Shown here in pieces: positions 53,815 to 62,921 of a DNA stretch of 64,000 bases (its first letter is position 1; the number at the start of each line of letters is the position of its first letter). Source of the stretch: Mycobacterium sp. SMC-2 (GTDB taxonomy: Bacteria > Actinomycetota > Actinomycetes > Mycobacteriales > Mycobacteriaceae); contig NZ_CP079863.1 of assembly GCF_025263485.1 (NCBI RefSeq), positions 62,001-126,000 on the forward strand, in the 5' to 3' direction. The position numbers and the translations under genes were made by a program. The notes beneath the pieces are model-generated. The model was not told where the DNA came from. It worked only from the letters and a program-made list of their open reading frames with translations, and did not search any database.

Positions 53815-54969
53815 CTATTGTCCTGAAGCCGTGCCGGGCGGAATCTTGAACGGGTCGGCCGCCTGTCCGGACAGGTTGGCCAATTCGCCGACCAAGAAAT
53901 CGGGCGGGTTGAGAATCTCGTTCATATGGGCCATGTTCGGGTCGAAATACGCCGTGGTGAAGAACGTTTCACCCAGCCGGCGCAGCGTGAGGTCGAAGGT
54001 GCTGAACACGTTGAGGTAGTCGCCGCGCACCGCATTCTTGATGCCGAAGTTGGGGAAGGGGAAGGTCAGCAGCAGCTGCAACGACGTCACGAAGTTCTTC
54101 CGGTTGTCGTTGAGCGCCTTGGCGGCCGCGTAGAGGTCCTTGAGGTCGGCGGCGAAGTCCACCTTCGTTTTGGCCAGCACGTTTGATGTGACCATCGCCA
54201 GCTTCTTGAGAGCGGCGAACGCCTCGACGATGTGGTCGCGGTTCTTGTTCAGTACCCGAATCGCGTCGGGCAGCGTGTCCAGCGCCCGGCCCAGGTTGTC
54301 CTTGTCGCGCGCCAGGCTCGCCGAGAATCGGTTCAAGCCGTCGACCGCATCGATGATGTCATTGACCTGCCGGTTGAGCCCGGCCGTCAGTTCCGCCAGT
54401 CGGGGAACGAGGTCGGCGAACTGGCTCTGCCGGCCCGCGACGGCCTGGTACGTCTCGTCGGTGATCTCTTGCAGGGCACCGACATTGCCCTTGTTCACCA
54501 CGACACCGAGGGCCGACAACACCTCTTCGGTGGTGGGATAGCGGCCGGTTTTGGACTCGGAGATTTTCGACCCGTCGGTCAGTCGGCCGACGGCCGGCTC
54601 GTCCTTCGGGCGGGCCAGGTCGATATGCATCGAACCAAGGAGCGACGTCTGGGCGACCGTCACCGTCGAGTTGGCCGGCAGCACGACGTTCTTGTCCAAC
54701 GCCAGCTTCACGGCCGCATAGAAAGAACCGTCGGATCGCTGCATGGCCTCAATCCCGGCGACACTGCCGACGGTGACATCGTCGACCATGACCGGCGAGT
54801 TCTGCGGCAGCGTCGCCACGTCGGGCAGATCGACGGTGATCGAGTAGGCGCCGCCACCGTGACCGGCGGTGCCCGGCATCGACAGCGAGTTCAACCCGCC
54901 GAATTGGCAGCCGGCCAGCAGCGCGCTGCCCGTCGCCAAAGCGCTGCCACGCAACCACATTCGCTTCAT
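53815..54969 (-). CDS. lprN: Mce4E lipoprotein (LprN)
   Basis: A 384-residue lipoprotein member of the Mce4 complex. The signal peptide has lipobox LLAGC (Cys about 21). The MCE domain runs about 45-130 (VMVDDVTVGSVAGIEAM, TVAQTSLLGSMHIDLARP). Helical periplasmic sequence follows, ending in a short tail. The lipid anchor is characteristic of the E subunit in mycobacterial mce operons. Its ATG uses the last base of the mce4D stop (TGATG). It is needed with the other subunits for sterol uptake. Confidence 0.94.
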   Translation of the reverse strand: MKRMWLRGSALATGSALLAGCQFGGLNSLSMPGTAGHGGGAYSITVDLPDVATLPQNSPVMVDDVTVGSVAGIEAMQRSDGSFYAAVKLALDKNVVLPANSTVTVAQTSLLGSMHIDLARPKDEPAVGRLTDGSKISESKTGRYPTTEEVLSALGVVVNKGNVGALQEITDETYQAVAGRQSQFADLVPRLAELTAGLNRQVNDIIDAVDGLNRFSASLARDKDNLGRALDTLPDAIRVLNKNRDHIVEAFAALKKLAMVTSNVLAKTKVDFAADLKDLYAAAKALNDNRKNFVTSLQLLLTFPFPNFGIKNAVRGDYLNVFSTFDLTLRRLGETFFTTAYFDPNMAHMNEILNPPDFLVGELANLSGQAADPFKIPPGTASGQ

Positions 54970-56396
54970 CAGCCGCCCCCTCCGTCGGTAGGCGGCGGCG
55001 GTGCAGCCGCCTGGCCTGGCGGTGGTCCGGGCAGCGGCCCGAAGGCGCTGCCCCCGGCAGGCCCGGCATTTCCCAAGGCCGGACCCGGGGCCTGGCCGGT
55101 CTGCGGGGCCGTCGGGACAAGCAACGCCTGCAGGTCCGCAGGGTTCTGTGCGGCCGGCGGCGTCTTGGCGCCGTTGGCCGGGATCCAGGTCAGCTCAGGA
55201 ACCGGAGTCGCCGCCTTCGCTTGAGTTTCCGGTGTGTCGTAAATGATCTGGCCCTTGTAGGCCGTAATCGTGTTGAGCGGGTGGAACATGATCGGCGGGT
55301 AATTCACGGTGAGCCGGCGCAGCACCGGCCCCAGCCGCTCACGGCAGAGTTCGGCGCGCCGGAAGTAGTCGGGCGCACGTGGGCCTGCCGCCGTTTCGAA
55401 GGATCCACCGCAGATGAACTGCACCGGGTTGGCGAATTCCGGAATCGACAACAGGCCGTTGAGCGTGCCCTGCGCCGGGTCGTAGATGTTGTAGAAGTTC
55501 GCGATGCCGGGGCCCGCCACGTGCAACACCTGCTCGATGTTCTCGCTCTGGTCGCTCAGCGTCTTCGCGAAGTCGTTGAGGTTGTTGACCGTATCGATGA
55601 TCGTGGAGTTGTTCTCGTGCAGGAAACCGCGGATGTCGGACAGCGCCTTGTTCAGGGTGCCCAGGGTGGTGTCGAGGTGACGCGAGCTGTCGGCGAGCAC
55701 CTGGGACACTGAGGCGACGTTCCCGGCGAACTGCACGATTTGTTCGTTGCTGGCCGACAGCGCGTTTACCAGAACCTGAAGGTTCTTGACCGTGCCGAAG
55801 ATGTCGCTGCGCGAATCCCCCAGCCGCCCAGCGGCTTGCGAGAGTTCGCGCAACGCGTTGTGGAAGGACTCGCCATTGCCGTTGAGCGTGTCCGCGGCCT
55901 GGTTGATCGTCCGGCCCAAGGGGCCCTGCATCGAGCCCGCGGTGGGACCCAGCTGTGCGGCCAATTTGGTCAGCGACTCTTTGACCTCGTCCCACTCCAC
56001 CGGGACCCCGGTGCGGTCCAGGCCGATGCTCGCGCCGTCGGGCAGGACCGCCCCGCCGGTATAGGCCGGTGTCAACTGAATGAACCGGGCCGCCACCAGG
56101 TTCGGCGAGACGATGATGGCCTTGGCGTCCTTCGGGATCTTCACGTCCTTGGACACCGACATGGTGATCTTGACGTCGGAGGGCCGTGGCTCGATCGTGT
56201 CGATCTGACCCACCGGGACGCCGAGGACGCGGACCTGGTCCCCGGGGTAGAGCCCGACGGCGGACGTGAAATGCCCGACAATGGTTCGCGTATTGCCGGT
56301 CGAGGACAGCACATACACGCTGGCCACCAGCACCGCGATGAGCGCGATGGCGGTGGTGTAGCGCAGCCCCCGGCTGCCGGCGATCCGCTGCATCAT
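54969..56396 (-). CDS. mce4D: Mce4D substrate-binding subunit
   Basis: A 475-residue subunit. A TM anchor (about 12-32) is followed by the MCE domain (about 38-115: YPGDQVRVLGVPVGQIDTIEP, AARFIQLTPAY). The helical part has NLQVLVNALSASNEQ, and the 65-residue C-terminal tail is rich in Pro, Gly and Ala (PGPPPGQAAAPPPPTDGGGG). Coupled to mce4C through a 4-bp ATGA overlap. The protein acts in the periplasmic tube of the sterol importer. Confidence 0.94.
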   Translation of the reverse strand: MMQRIAGSRGLRYTTAIALIAVLVASVYVLSSTGNTRTIVGHFTSAVGLYPGDQVRVLGVPVGQIDTIEPRPSDVKITMSVSKDVKIPKDAKAIIVSPNLVAARFIQLTPAYTGGAVLPDGASIGLDRTGVPVEWDEVKESLTKLAAQLGPTAGSMQGPLGRTINQAADTLNGNGESFHNALRELSQAAGRLGDSRSDIFGTVKNLQVLVNALSASNEQIVQFAGNVASVSQVLADSSRHLDTTLGTLNKALSDIRGFLHENNSTIIDTVNNLNDFAKTLSDQSENIEQVLHVAGPGIANFYNIYDPAQGTLNGLLSIPEFANPVQFICGGSFETAAGPRAPDYFRRAELCRERLGPVLRRLTVNYPPIMFHPLNTITAYKGQIIYDTPETQAKAATPVPELTWIPANGAKTPPAAQNPADLQALLVPTAPQTGQAPGPALGNAGPAGGSAFGPLPGPPPGQAAAPPPPTDGGGG

Positions 56397-57457
56397 GGCG
56401 ACTTCGGCCTGATGATCCAGCGTTCCTGGATTAAGCCGCGCAGGTAATCGGCGAGGCTGGCCGGCATCTTGCCGGGCTGGTAGAAGAAGTCGAACATCGT
56501 CGCGATCAGCGGCGCGGGGATCACACCGTAGACGTTGACGTTGAAGCCCGGCCCGGACCCCACGACCTCGCCCAGCTCGGTGGCGTAGGTGGGTAGCCGC
56601 TTGAGGGCCTCCGTGATGTAGTCGCGGCGCTCGTTGAGATTGCTCAGCACGTCGTTGAGCTTGCTCAGTGCCGGGCCGAACTCCTTGCGGTTGTCGGCGA
56701 CGAAGCCGGAGATCTGCGCCGAGAGGCCCTGGATCCCCGAGATCAGCCGCCCGAGGGCGGCGCGCCGCTCGTCGAGCGCGGCGAACAACTCGTTGCCGTC
56801 GTCGACCAGCTTGTTGACCTGGCCGGCGCGCTGGGACAGCACCGCGGTCACCGACTTCGCGTGCGCCAGAAGGCTTTGCAGGGCCTCGTCACGGCGGTTC
56901 AGGGTGCGCGACAGCGTCGTCACACCGTCGAGCGCACCGCGCAGCTCGGGGGTGGCGTCGTGCAGCGTGTCGGTCAATACGTTCAACGCCTGCTCGAACT
57001 GGGGCTTGTTCAGGTTGTCGGCGTTTTGACCCAGATCCTCCAGCGCGCCGGCGAGCGTGTACGGCGTGGTCGTTCGGCTGAGCGGGATCGTGGTCGCCTT
57101 GCGGCTGCCGGCGGGAGTCACCGCGATGGACCGCTCCCCGAGGATGGTGTCGGTGCGGATGGCGGCAAGCGACTGATCACCCACGGCGACATGGCGGTCC
57201 ACGCTGAAGCTGATCTTGGCACTGTCTCCGGCCAGGCCGACCGATGTCACCTTGCCGACCTTGAATCCTGAAACGTATACGGCATTACCGGGATGGATGC
57301 CGCCGGCGTCGGAGAAATAGGCGTCGTAGATCTTTCCCTGCGGCCAGAACGGAAGGCCCGCGTAGCCGAATGCGATGAGCACGACGCAGACCACCAGCAC
57401 CACCCCGAAAATGCCGGTGCGCAGTGGATCGCGCTCACGCTTTGCGTTACTTGGCAA
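56393..57457 (-). CDS. mce4C: Mce4C substrate-binding subunit
   Basis: A 354-residue subunit. The start chosen is the TTG giving (M)PSNAKRERDPLRTG, placed seven bases after GGGGAGG and overlapping the mce4B stop by 11 bp. It yields a length close to that recalled for Mce4C, while the longer frame is antisense noise inside mce4B. The TM anchor is about 17-38, the MCE domain about 45-115 (GNAVYVSGFKVGKVTSVGL, ILGERSIAVTP), and the rest is helical. Residues past 290 contain the conserved YITEALKRLPTYA. Confidence 0.92.
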   Translation of the reverse strand: MPSNAKRERDPLRTGIFGVVLVVCVVLIAFGYAGLPFWPQGKIYDAYFSDAGGIHPGNAVYVSGFKVGKVTSVGLAGDSAKISFSVDRHVAVGDQSLAAIRTDTILGERSIAVTPAGSRKATTIPLSRTTTPYTLAGALEDLGQNADNLNKPQFEQALNVLTDTLHDATPELRGALDGVTTLSRTLNRRDEALQSLLAHAKSVTAVLSQRAGQVNKLVDDGNELFAALDERRAALGRLISGIQGLSAQISGFVADNRKEFGPALSKLNDVLSNLNERRDYITEALKRLPTYATELGEVVGSGPGFNVNVYGVIPAPLIATMFDFFYQPGKMPASLADYLRGLIQERWIIRPKSP

Positions 57458-58499
57458 AAGCGCACCTCCCCTTACTCGGATCAACCTGGCCACCGAGGGG
57501 CAGCAGGATGTCGCTACCGGCCGGGCCGTTGATCTTGATCTGCACGGAGCAGAAATAGATGTTGAAGAACGACCCGTAGGCGCCAAGCGCGGCCAGCCTC
57601 AGGTAGTCCTCGCCCAGCTGCTCGATGTCGTTGTTGACCTCAGCCTTGCGGTTGTCCAGCTCGGTCGCCAGCGGGCGGGTGTTCTCCAGGATGCCCTGCA
57701 GCGGTCGGCGTGAATTCTTCAGCAGCTCGGTCAGATCCGTCGTCGTTGAGGCCAACGGCGGAATGGCGCCCGCGATGTTGTCGGAGTTCTTGGCCAGCCC
57801 GCTGATCAGTTGCTGCAACTGGTCCACACTGGCCGAGAACTGCGCGCTGCGCGCATCGACGGTCTTGAGCACCGTGTTGAGGTTGTTGATCACGTCGCCG
57901 ATGAGTTGGTCGCGCTGTCCCAGCGCCGACGAGAACGCGCTGGTGTCGGCCAACACGTTCGACAGCGCGCCGCCCTGGCCCTGCAGCAGCTCGATGACCG
58001 CGCTGCTGATCGTGTTGACCTTGTCCGCATCCAGGCCCTTGAGGACCGGCCGAAGGCCGCCCAGCAGCGCATCGAGATCCAGCGCCGGCTGGGTGTGCTG
58101 GGCGTCGATCGTTCCGCCCGGCGGCAGCTTTCTTAGCTCCCCCGGGCCCGAGGTGATCTCCAAATAGCGGTCACCGACCAGGTTTTCGTACCGGATCACC
58201 GCGCGTGTCGAGGAATAGAGCCTATAGCGCTTGTCGAGTCCGAATGCCACGTCGATGGTGTTGTCCGGGTTGAGTTTCACGCCGGACACCGCACCGACCG
58301 GCACGCCGGCGATGCGCACCTTTTGCCCCGCCTTCAACCGCGAAACGTTGGTAAACGTTGCGTGGTAGGTGCTTTCGGGGCCGAACCGGAAGTCGCCGAA
58401 GACCACCACCAGTCCCGCGGACACGATCAGCATGGCCACCGTGAAGATGCTGACCTTGATCATCATCGACCGGTGCGTCGGCATGGCCCCAGCCGCCAT
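57447..58499 (-). CDS. mce4B: Mce4B substrate-binding subunit
   Basis: A 350-residue subunit, the same length as the M. tuberculosis protein. The TM anchor is about 12-32 and the MCE domain about 40-115 (LKAGQKVRIAGVPVGAVSGVKL, RYENLVGDRYLEITSG). The helical part contains several QRDQLIGDVINNLN-type coils. The C-terminal end reads VDPSKGRCAFAK. Coupled to mce4A by TGATG. It is a component of the hexameric MCE assembly. Confidence 0.95.
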   Translation of the reverse strand: MAAGAMPTHRSMMIKVSIFTVAMLIVSAGLVVVFGDFRFGPESTYHATFTNVSRLKAGQKVRIAGVPVGAVSGVKLNPDNTIDVAFGLDKRYRLYSSTRAVIRYENLVGDRYLEITSGPGELRKLPPGGTIDAQHTQPALDLDALLGGLRPVLKGLDADKVNTISSAVIELLQGQGGALSNVLADTSAFSSALGQRDQLIGDVINNLNTVLKTVDARSAQFSASVDQLQQLISGLAKNSDNIAGAIPPLASTTTDLTELLKNSRRPLQGILENTRPLATELDNRKAEVNNDIEQLGEDYLRLAALGAYGSFFNIYFCSVQIKINGPAGSDILLPLGGQVDPSKGRCAFAK

Positions 58500-59701
58500 C
58501 AGAAGTCGTCCCGTTCGGCGAAGGCGCCGTGGAACAGGAACTGCAACGTCGAAGGCGCGTCAAACTGCAGTTCCGTGAACGGCTCGTACGGAATGTTGGC
58601 GTTGTCGGTGACCAGGAACGGGGCGCGGTAGAACGACCCACCGGTCTGTTTGGTCGGAATGTCGGGCAGGCCACGGCAGTTCGGGCCTCCAGAGGCGTTG
58701 ACGATCGGCAGGGACTCCGGGTACGTGTACGACGGCGCACCGAGCACGAAGCTCGAGGATGTGAACAGGCCCGCCTTGCGGACCCCGAGCAGCGGGGCGA
58801 ATTCTTTGATGCCGCGCTCGATTCCGGCGAACAGGCAGCCGAATTCCGGTGAATAGTCGGCGGTCACCTTCAGCGGGGCCCGCAGCCGGTTGATGGCGTC
58901 GATGAAGTTCTGTTCGGCCGGCTCCAAGGTCTCGTAGGCGTTGTTGGCCAGGCCGATTGTGGCCAGCAGCGTGTCGTTGAGGTTGTTCTGCTGGTCGACG
59001 ACAGTCTTGTTGATCGTCGGCAGGTTGTCGAACACGGTGTTCAGATCCGGGGCGGCGTCGGCGTAGGTGTTGGCGACCACCGCCGCCTTGCGGAAGTCCT
59101 CCCGCAGGGCAGGCAGCTTCGGATTCGCTTGCCGCGTCAGTGTGTTCAGGCCCGACAAGGTGCCGCCCAGGTCGTCGCCGTGACCGCGCAGTCCTTCGGA
59201 CAGCGCGCTCAGCGTCCCGTTGAGTTCGACCGGGTCGACCTTGTGCAGCAGGTCCATCAGCGACTGGAACAGGGTGTTGACTTCCAGCTGCACCGCCGAG
59301 GCCGCGACGTGCGCGTTCGGGCGCAGCGCGGTCGGCGAAGGGTTCTGTGGCGGAAGGAATTCCACCGCCTTGGCGCCGAAAATGGTGTTCCCCGCGATGT
59401 GCACCGTCGCGTTGGAGGGGATGAAGTGCATATCGCTGCTGTTGATGCCCAACGTCAGCCGCGCCTGGTCACCGGAATAGTCGATGGTCTCGACCTTGCC
59501 GATCTGGATGCCGCGGTACTTGACCTTGGCGCCCGTCTCCATCACCAGCCCGGCCCGGGGCGCTGAGACCGTGACCTTGTCGATCGAGGCGAAAGCCGCT
59601 GTGTAGGAAAGGTAAGTGACGACCGCGAACGCCACCAACAGGCTGGCCAGCACCGCGGCTGCCAGCCTGACATGCGTTCGTCGCGATCCTGTGTCTGCCA
59701 T
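58499..59701 (-). CDS. mce4A: Mce4A substrate-binding subunit
   Basis: A 400-residue subunit, identical in length to M. tuberculosis Mce4A. A TM anchor lies at about 12-35. The MCE domain (about 42-120) includes VMETGAKVKYRGIQIGKVETI and AGNTIFGAKAVEFLPPQ. The rest is helical with NTLTRQANPKLPALREDF, and the C-terminal region FRAPFLVTDN-like segments are exposed. It is the first of six Mce proteins and lies 19 bp after yrbE4B. The assembly moves cholesterol from the outer envelope to the permease. Confidence 0.95.
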   Translation of the reverse strand: MADTGSRRTHVRLAAAVLASLLVAFAVVTYLSYTAAFASIDKVTVSAPRAGLVMETGAKVKYRGIQIGKVETIDYSGDQARLTLGINSSDMHFIPSNATVHIAGNTIFGAKAVEFLPPQNPSPTALRPNAHVAASAVQLEVNTLFQSLMDLLHKVDPVELNGTLSALSEGLRGHGDDLGGTLSGLNTLTRQANPKLPALREDFRKAAVVANTYADAAPDLNTVFDNLPTINKTVVDQQNNLNDTLLATIGLANNAYETLEPAEQNFIDAINRLRAPLKVTADYSPEFGCLFAGIERGIKEFAPLLGVRKAGLFTSSSFVLGAPSYTYPESLPIVNASGGPNCRGLPDIPTKQTGGSFYRAPFLVTDNANIPYEPFTELQFDAPSTLQFLFHGAFAERDDF

Positions 59702-59720
59702 GTTCCTTTGAGCGGTCCCG

Positions 59721-60563
59721 TTAGCCGGAGAGGTTGAAGTTGCCGGACGCGCCGTAAACGGCGAGTGAGATGCACAACGTGATCACGACGACGACGATCA
59801 GCGAGGTCCGCACGGCCTGGCCGACCGCGATGCCGACGCCGACCGGGCCGCCGCTGGCGTTGTAGCCGTAGTAGGTATGGACGAGCATCACCGCGATGGA
59901 CATCACGATCGCCTGCAGGAACGACCACAACAGGTCCGAGGGGATGAGGAAAGTATTGAAGTAGTGGTCGTAGAGGCCTTTGGACTGCCCGTTGATGTAC
60001 ACGGTGGTGAAGCGGGCGGCGAAGAACGCTGCCAGCACCGAAAGCGAATACAGCGGAATGATCGCGATGAGCCCGGCGATTAGGCGGGTGGACACCAAAT
60101 AGGAAACCGATTCCACCGCCATGCATTCGACCGCGTCGATCTCTTCGGACACCCGCATGGCGCCCAATTGCGCGGTGGCACCGGCGCCGATGGTGGCCGC
60201 CAGCGCGATGCCGGCAATCACCGGCGCAACGACGCGGACATTGAGAAAAGCGGACAAGAAGCCGGTCAGCGCCTCGATACCGATGTTGCCCAGCGAGGAG
60301 TAGCCCTGCACGGCGATGACCCCGCCGGAGGCCAAGGTGAGGAAGGCGGCGACACCCACGGTGCCGCCGATCATCACGAGTGCCCCAGCGCCCATGGTCA
60401 TTTCGGCGATCAGCCGGACCGTCTCCTGGCGGTACTTGGTGATCGCGTGGGGGACGTGACGGATCGTTTGGCCGTAGAACAAGGCCTGCTCACCGAAGTC
60501 ATCGACCGGCTCCTGCAACCGGGAGGCGAGGCTGCGCAGCCGGTAGGTGACGTCGTAGCTCAT
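59721..60563 (-). CDS. yrbE4B: YrbE4B permease of the Mce4 importer
   Basis: A 280-residue MlaE-type integral membrane permease with five or six TM helices. Family motifs include GAGATAQLGAMRVSEEIDAVECMAV, where the EExxA-like helix contacts the ATPase, and GGPVGVGIAVGQAV. The start MSYDVTYRLRS matches the length recalled for Rv3500c; ten residues upstream in frame overlap the YrbE4A gene. Together with YrbE4A and the ATPase MceG (encoded elsewhere) it pumps sterol inward. Confidence 0.95.
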   Translation of the reverse strand: MSYDVTYRLRSLASRLQEPVDDFGEQALFYGQTIRHVPHAITKYRQETVRLIAEMTMGAGALVMIGGTVGVAAFLTLASGGVIAVQGYSSLGNIGIEALTGFLSAFLNVRVVAPVIAGIALAATIGAGATAQLGAMRVSEEIDAVECMAVESVSYLVSTRLIAGLIAIIPLYSLSVLAAFFAARFTTVYINGQSKGLYDHYFNTFLIPSDLLWSFLQAIVMSIAVMLVHTYYGYNASGGPVGVGIAVGQAVRTSLIVVVVITLCISLAVYGASGNFNLSG

Positions 60564-60570
60564 CGAGTAC

Positions 60571-61335
60571 TCACTTCGCCGAGATTCGCACACCGATGGC
60601 GGTCATCACCACGTTGATGACGAACAGACAGATGAACGCGTACACGACCGTTTCATTGACGGCATTGCCCACGCCCTTGGGCCCGCCCTTGACGGTCAGG
60701 CCGCGGTAGCAGCCGACCAGCCCGGCCATCACGCCGAAGAGCAGCGCCTTGATCTCGGCGAGCACCAGCTCGCGCAGCCCGGTCAGGACGGTCAGCCCGT
60801 TGATGAACGCACCGGGGTTTACGCCCTGCAAAAAGACGGAGAACACGTAGCCACCGGACAGGCCGATGGCGCACACCAGGCCGTTGAGCAGCAGGGCTAC
60901 CACGGTCGACGCCAGCACCCGGGGCACGACGAGTCGCTGGATCGGGTCGATGCCGAGCACCCGCATCGCGTCGATCTCTTCCCGGATGGTCCGCGCGCCG
61001 AGGTCGGCGCAGATCGCGGTGGCACCGGCACCCGCCACGACGAGCACGGTCACCACAGGACCCAACTGGGTGATCGTGCCGAATGCCGTTCCGGCGCCGG
61101 ACAAGTCGGCGGCCCCGATTTCACGCAGCAGGATGTTGAGGGTGAATGCCACCAGCACGGTGAACGGAATGGACACCAGCAGGGTCGGGACCAGCGACAC
61201 GCGCGCGATCATCCACGTCTGCTCCAGGAACTCACCCAACTGAAACGGCCGGCGAAAAGTCTGGCGGCCGGTGTCGATCATCATCTCGAAGAATCCGCCG
61301 ACGGCGCGAGCGGGAACCGCAAGTTGTTCCATCAA
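60571..61335 (-). CDS. yrbE4A: YrbE4A permease of the Mce4 importer
   Basis: A 254-residue MlaE-family permease. GAGATAICADLGARTIREEIDAMRVLGIDP is the conserved segment that meets the ATPase, and GGPKGVGNAVNETVVYAF closes the last helices. It has five or six TM helices and is nearly identical to the M. tuberculosis protein I recall. It is the first gene of the mce4 operon. A second ATG directly follows the first and would serve equally. The upstream 238-bp gap carries KstR-type operators. Confidence 0.96.
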   Translation of the reverse strand: MMEQLAVPARAVGGFFEMMIDTGRQTFRRPFQLGEFLEQTWMIARVSLVPTLLVSIPFTVLVAFTLNILLREIGAADLSGAGTAFGTITQLGPVVTVLVVAGAGATAICADLGARTIREEIDAMRVLGIDPIQRLVVPRVLASTVVALLLNGLVCAIGLSGGYVFSVFLQGVNPGAFINGLTVLTGLRELVLAEIKALLFGVMAGLVGCYRGLTVKGGPKGVGNAVNETVVYAFICLFVINVVMTAIGVRISAK

Positions 61336-61433
61336 CTTGGCCAGCCCCCTCGCTGCTCGCGGCGAAGTCTGTGCGTCGCCTTAGCGGTGTCTTCCGTCGC
61401 ACGCGGCTCGGTGTGAGCCGGATCATATTAACT

Positions 61434-61447
61434 CAGAACAAGTTAAT
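61434..61447. promoter_or_regulatory. KstR-type operator before yrbE4A
   Basis: CAGAACAAGTTAAT contains the core AAC-nn-GTT of the KstR consensus TnnAACnnGTTnnA, though both outer T/A positions differ. It lies 99 bp before yrbE4A, near a TTAAC/GTTAA pair. KstR represses the mce4 operon in mycobacteria until a cholesterol-derived CoA ester is made. Confidence 0.5.
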
Positions 61448-61520
61448 GGTGTCAATGAACGGCATTTCTTTGTCTAAAACGTTAATTTGCCAGGTCAGAC
61501 ATCATTCCAACATTCTAAAT

Positions 61521-61534
61521 TGACACACGTTCTA
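61521..61534. promoter_or_regulatory. Second KstR-type operator, hsd4A-yrbE4A gap
   Basis: TGACACACGTTCTA has a perfect half GTTCTA and the outer T and A of the consensus, with one core mismatch in the other half. On the minus strand it reads TAGAACGTGTG. It lies 186 bp before yrbE4A and 40 bp past the hsd4A stop. Confidence 0.5.
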
Positions 61535-61573
61535 CACGCTCATTTCCCCCCGCGAAGTAATGTCACACAGCGA

Positions 61574-62485
61574 CTACTCCATCAGCCCGACTGCGGAAAA
61601 GTTCCGCTCCGGATCACGTCCAGCAAAGTACTCCTGCAGCGTCGCGCTCAGTTGAGCGGGCTCCCACGCCGGCCCCTCGGCGCTGAATCTGTGCTCCGCG
61701 GTCGGCGCCGCAACCAAGGTCACCTGGGGCCCGTAAACAATGAAGACCTGCCCGTTGACGTCTGCGGCCGCGGGAGATGACAGAAACTTGACCAGGCTGA
61801 CCACATGCTCGGGCGACAGCGGGTCGATCCCGCCCGGCTCCACTTCAGGTGCGGCACCGAAGACATCGGCCGTCATGGCGGTGCGGGCGCGCGGACAAAT
61901 CGCGTTGGCGCACACGCCGTAGCGGCCCAGCGCCCGCGCGGCCGTCAGGGTGAGCGAAATGATGCCCGCCTTGGCGGCCCCGTAGTTAGCCTGCCCGACC
62001 GGGCCGACCAGCCCCGCCTCGGACGCGGTGTTGACCAGGCGGCCGAAGACGGTTCCCCCCGCTTCCTTGGCCTTCGAGCGCCAGTAGGTGGCCGCGTTGC
62101 GGGTCAGCAGGAAGTGGCCGCGCAGGTGCACCGCGATGACCAGATCCCATTCCTCGTCGGTCATGTTGAACAGCATCCGGTCGCGGGTGATCCCCGCGTT
62201 GTTGACCACGATGTCGAGCCCACCGAGGCCGTCCGCCTGCGCGACCAACTCGTCGGCGGTCGCCCGTTCGCTGATGTCGCCGGCCACCGCGACGGCCTTG
62301 GAGCCCGCGGTATTGATCTCGTCGATGACGTCGGAGGCATCCAGGGCGGCGGCGATGTCGTTGACGACGACGGTCGCGCCCAGCCGGGCCAGCCCGAGCG
62401 CCTCGGCACGACCCAGTCCAGCGGCGGCACCGGTCACCACCGCAACCATTCCGGAGAGATCGGTCGCGTTCGTGCTGCTAGTCAA
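61574..62485 (-). CDS. hsd4A: SDR of cholesterol side-chain oxidation (Hsd4A/Rv3502c-like)
   Basis: A 303-residue SDR. TGAAAGLGRAEA is the coenzyme loop, NNAGITRDRM follows strand 4, and the active site is NTASEAGLVGPVGQANYGAAK with YGAAK. This sequence type is close to the FabG-like and 17-beta-HSD4 hydroxyacyl-CoA dehydrogenases. Rv3502c-type enzymes are proposed to oxidise the 3-hydroxyacyl-CoA of the sterol side chain. The gene sits between mce4 and the ferredoxin fdxD and is probably read from the fdxD promoter; only 43 bp separate them. Confidence 0.92.
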   Translation of the reverse strand: MTSSTNATDLSGMVAVVTGAAAGLGRAEALGLARLGATVVVNDIAAALDASDVIDEINTAGSKAVAVAGDISERATADELVAQADGLGGLDIVVNNAGITRDRMLFNMTDEEWDLVIAVHLRGHFLLTRNAATYWRSKAKEAGGTVFGRLVNTASEAGLVGPVGQANYGAAKAGIISLTLTAARALGRYGVCANAICPRARTAMTADVFGAAPEVEPGGIDPLSPEHVVSLVKFLSSPAAADVNGQVFIVYGPQVTLVAAPTAEHRFSAEGPAWEPAQLSATLQEYFAGRDPERNFSAVGLME

Positions 62486-62528
62486 TTTATGAATACCTCT
62501 AGTTTCTCAGGACCCACTCGGGCTCGGG

Positions 62529-62720
62529 TCAGTCCGCGCGCGACAGCGCGGCTCGCGGGCATTCGGCGATCGCCTGCTCGGCCAGCTGCTCCCGATCGGC
62601 GGGGATCGGGTCGAGCTTCACGACGGCGTAATCCTCGTCGTCGAGGTCGAAGATATCCGGCGCGATTCCCACGCACACAGCGTTACCTTCGCACCTGTCA
62701 CGGTCGACGATCACCCGCAC
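62529..62720 (-). CDS. fdxD: Ferredoxin FdxD
   Basis: A 63-residue single-cluster ferredoxin, the size recalled for FdxD (Rv3503c). Ligand motifs are DRCEGNAVCVGIAP and AECPRAAL, fitting a 3Fe-4S or 4Fe-4S centre. GTG start with GGAGGG four bases upstream; the in-frame ATG 21 codons earlier is not used. It heads the unit leading to hsd4A. It may carry electrons to a P450 or dehydrogenase in sterol breakdown. Confidence 0.94.
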   Translation of the reverse strand: MRVIVDRDRCEGNAVCVGIAPDIFDLDDEDYAVVKLDPIPADREQLAEQAIAECPRAALSRAD

Positions 62721-62827
62721 AGCACCCTCCTTGCACCTGGGCCTCACCTGAGGACATGCCCCATCAGTATGTAGGACCACCATAGGGTCCGGATACCGCT
62801 GGGGAAACGGTCGCTGGAATCTCAGAC

Positions 62828-62841
62828 TAGAACGTGTTACA
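62828..62841. promoter_or_regulatory. KstR operator between fdxD and fadE26
   Basis: TAGAACGTGTTACA matches the KstR consensus TnnAACnnGTTnnA at every fixed position. It is centred about 115 bp before fdxD and 88 bp before fadE26, so one dimer site can control both directions. This is the best KstR match in the window. Confidence 0.8.
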
Positions 62842-62921
62842 ACCGGGAAGACGAATGGGTGTTCCTCGGCCGAGTAACGTCGGCTAATCGAGGCGGGTCA
62901 CGTTAACAAAGGACGGCTGGA

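Noticed and set aside
57458..57586. Longer N-terminus for Mce4C
   Set aside because: The extra residues lie wholly inside mce4B in another frame and lack a hydrophobic or charged pattern typical of Mce N-termini; the TTG at 57457 has a good ribosome-binding site.
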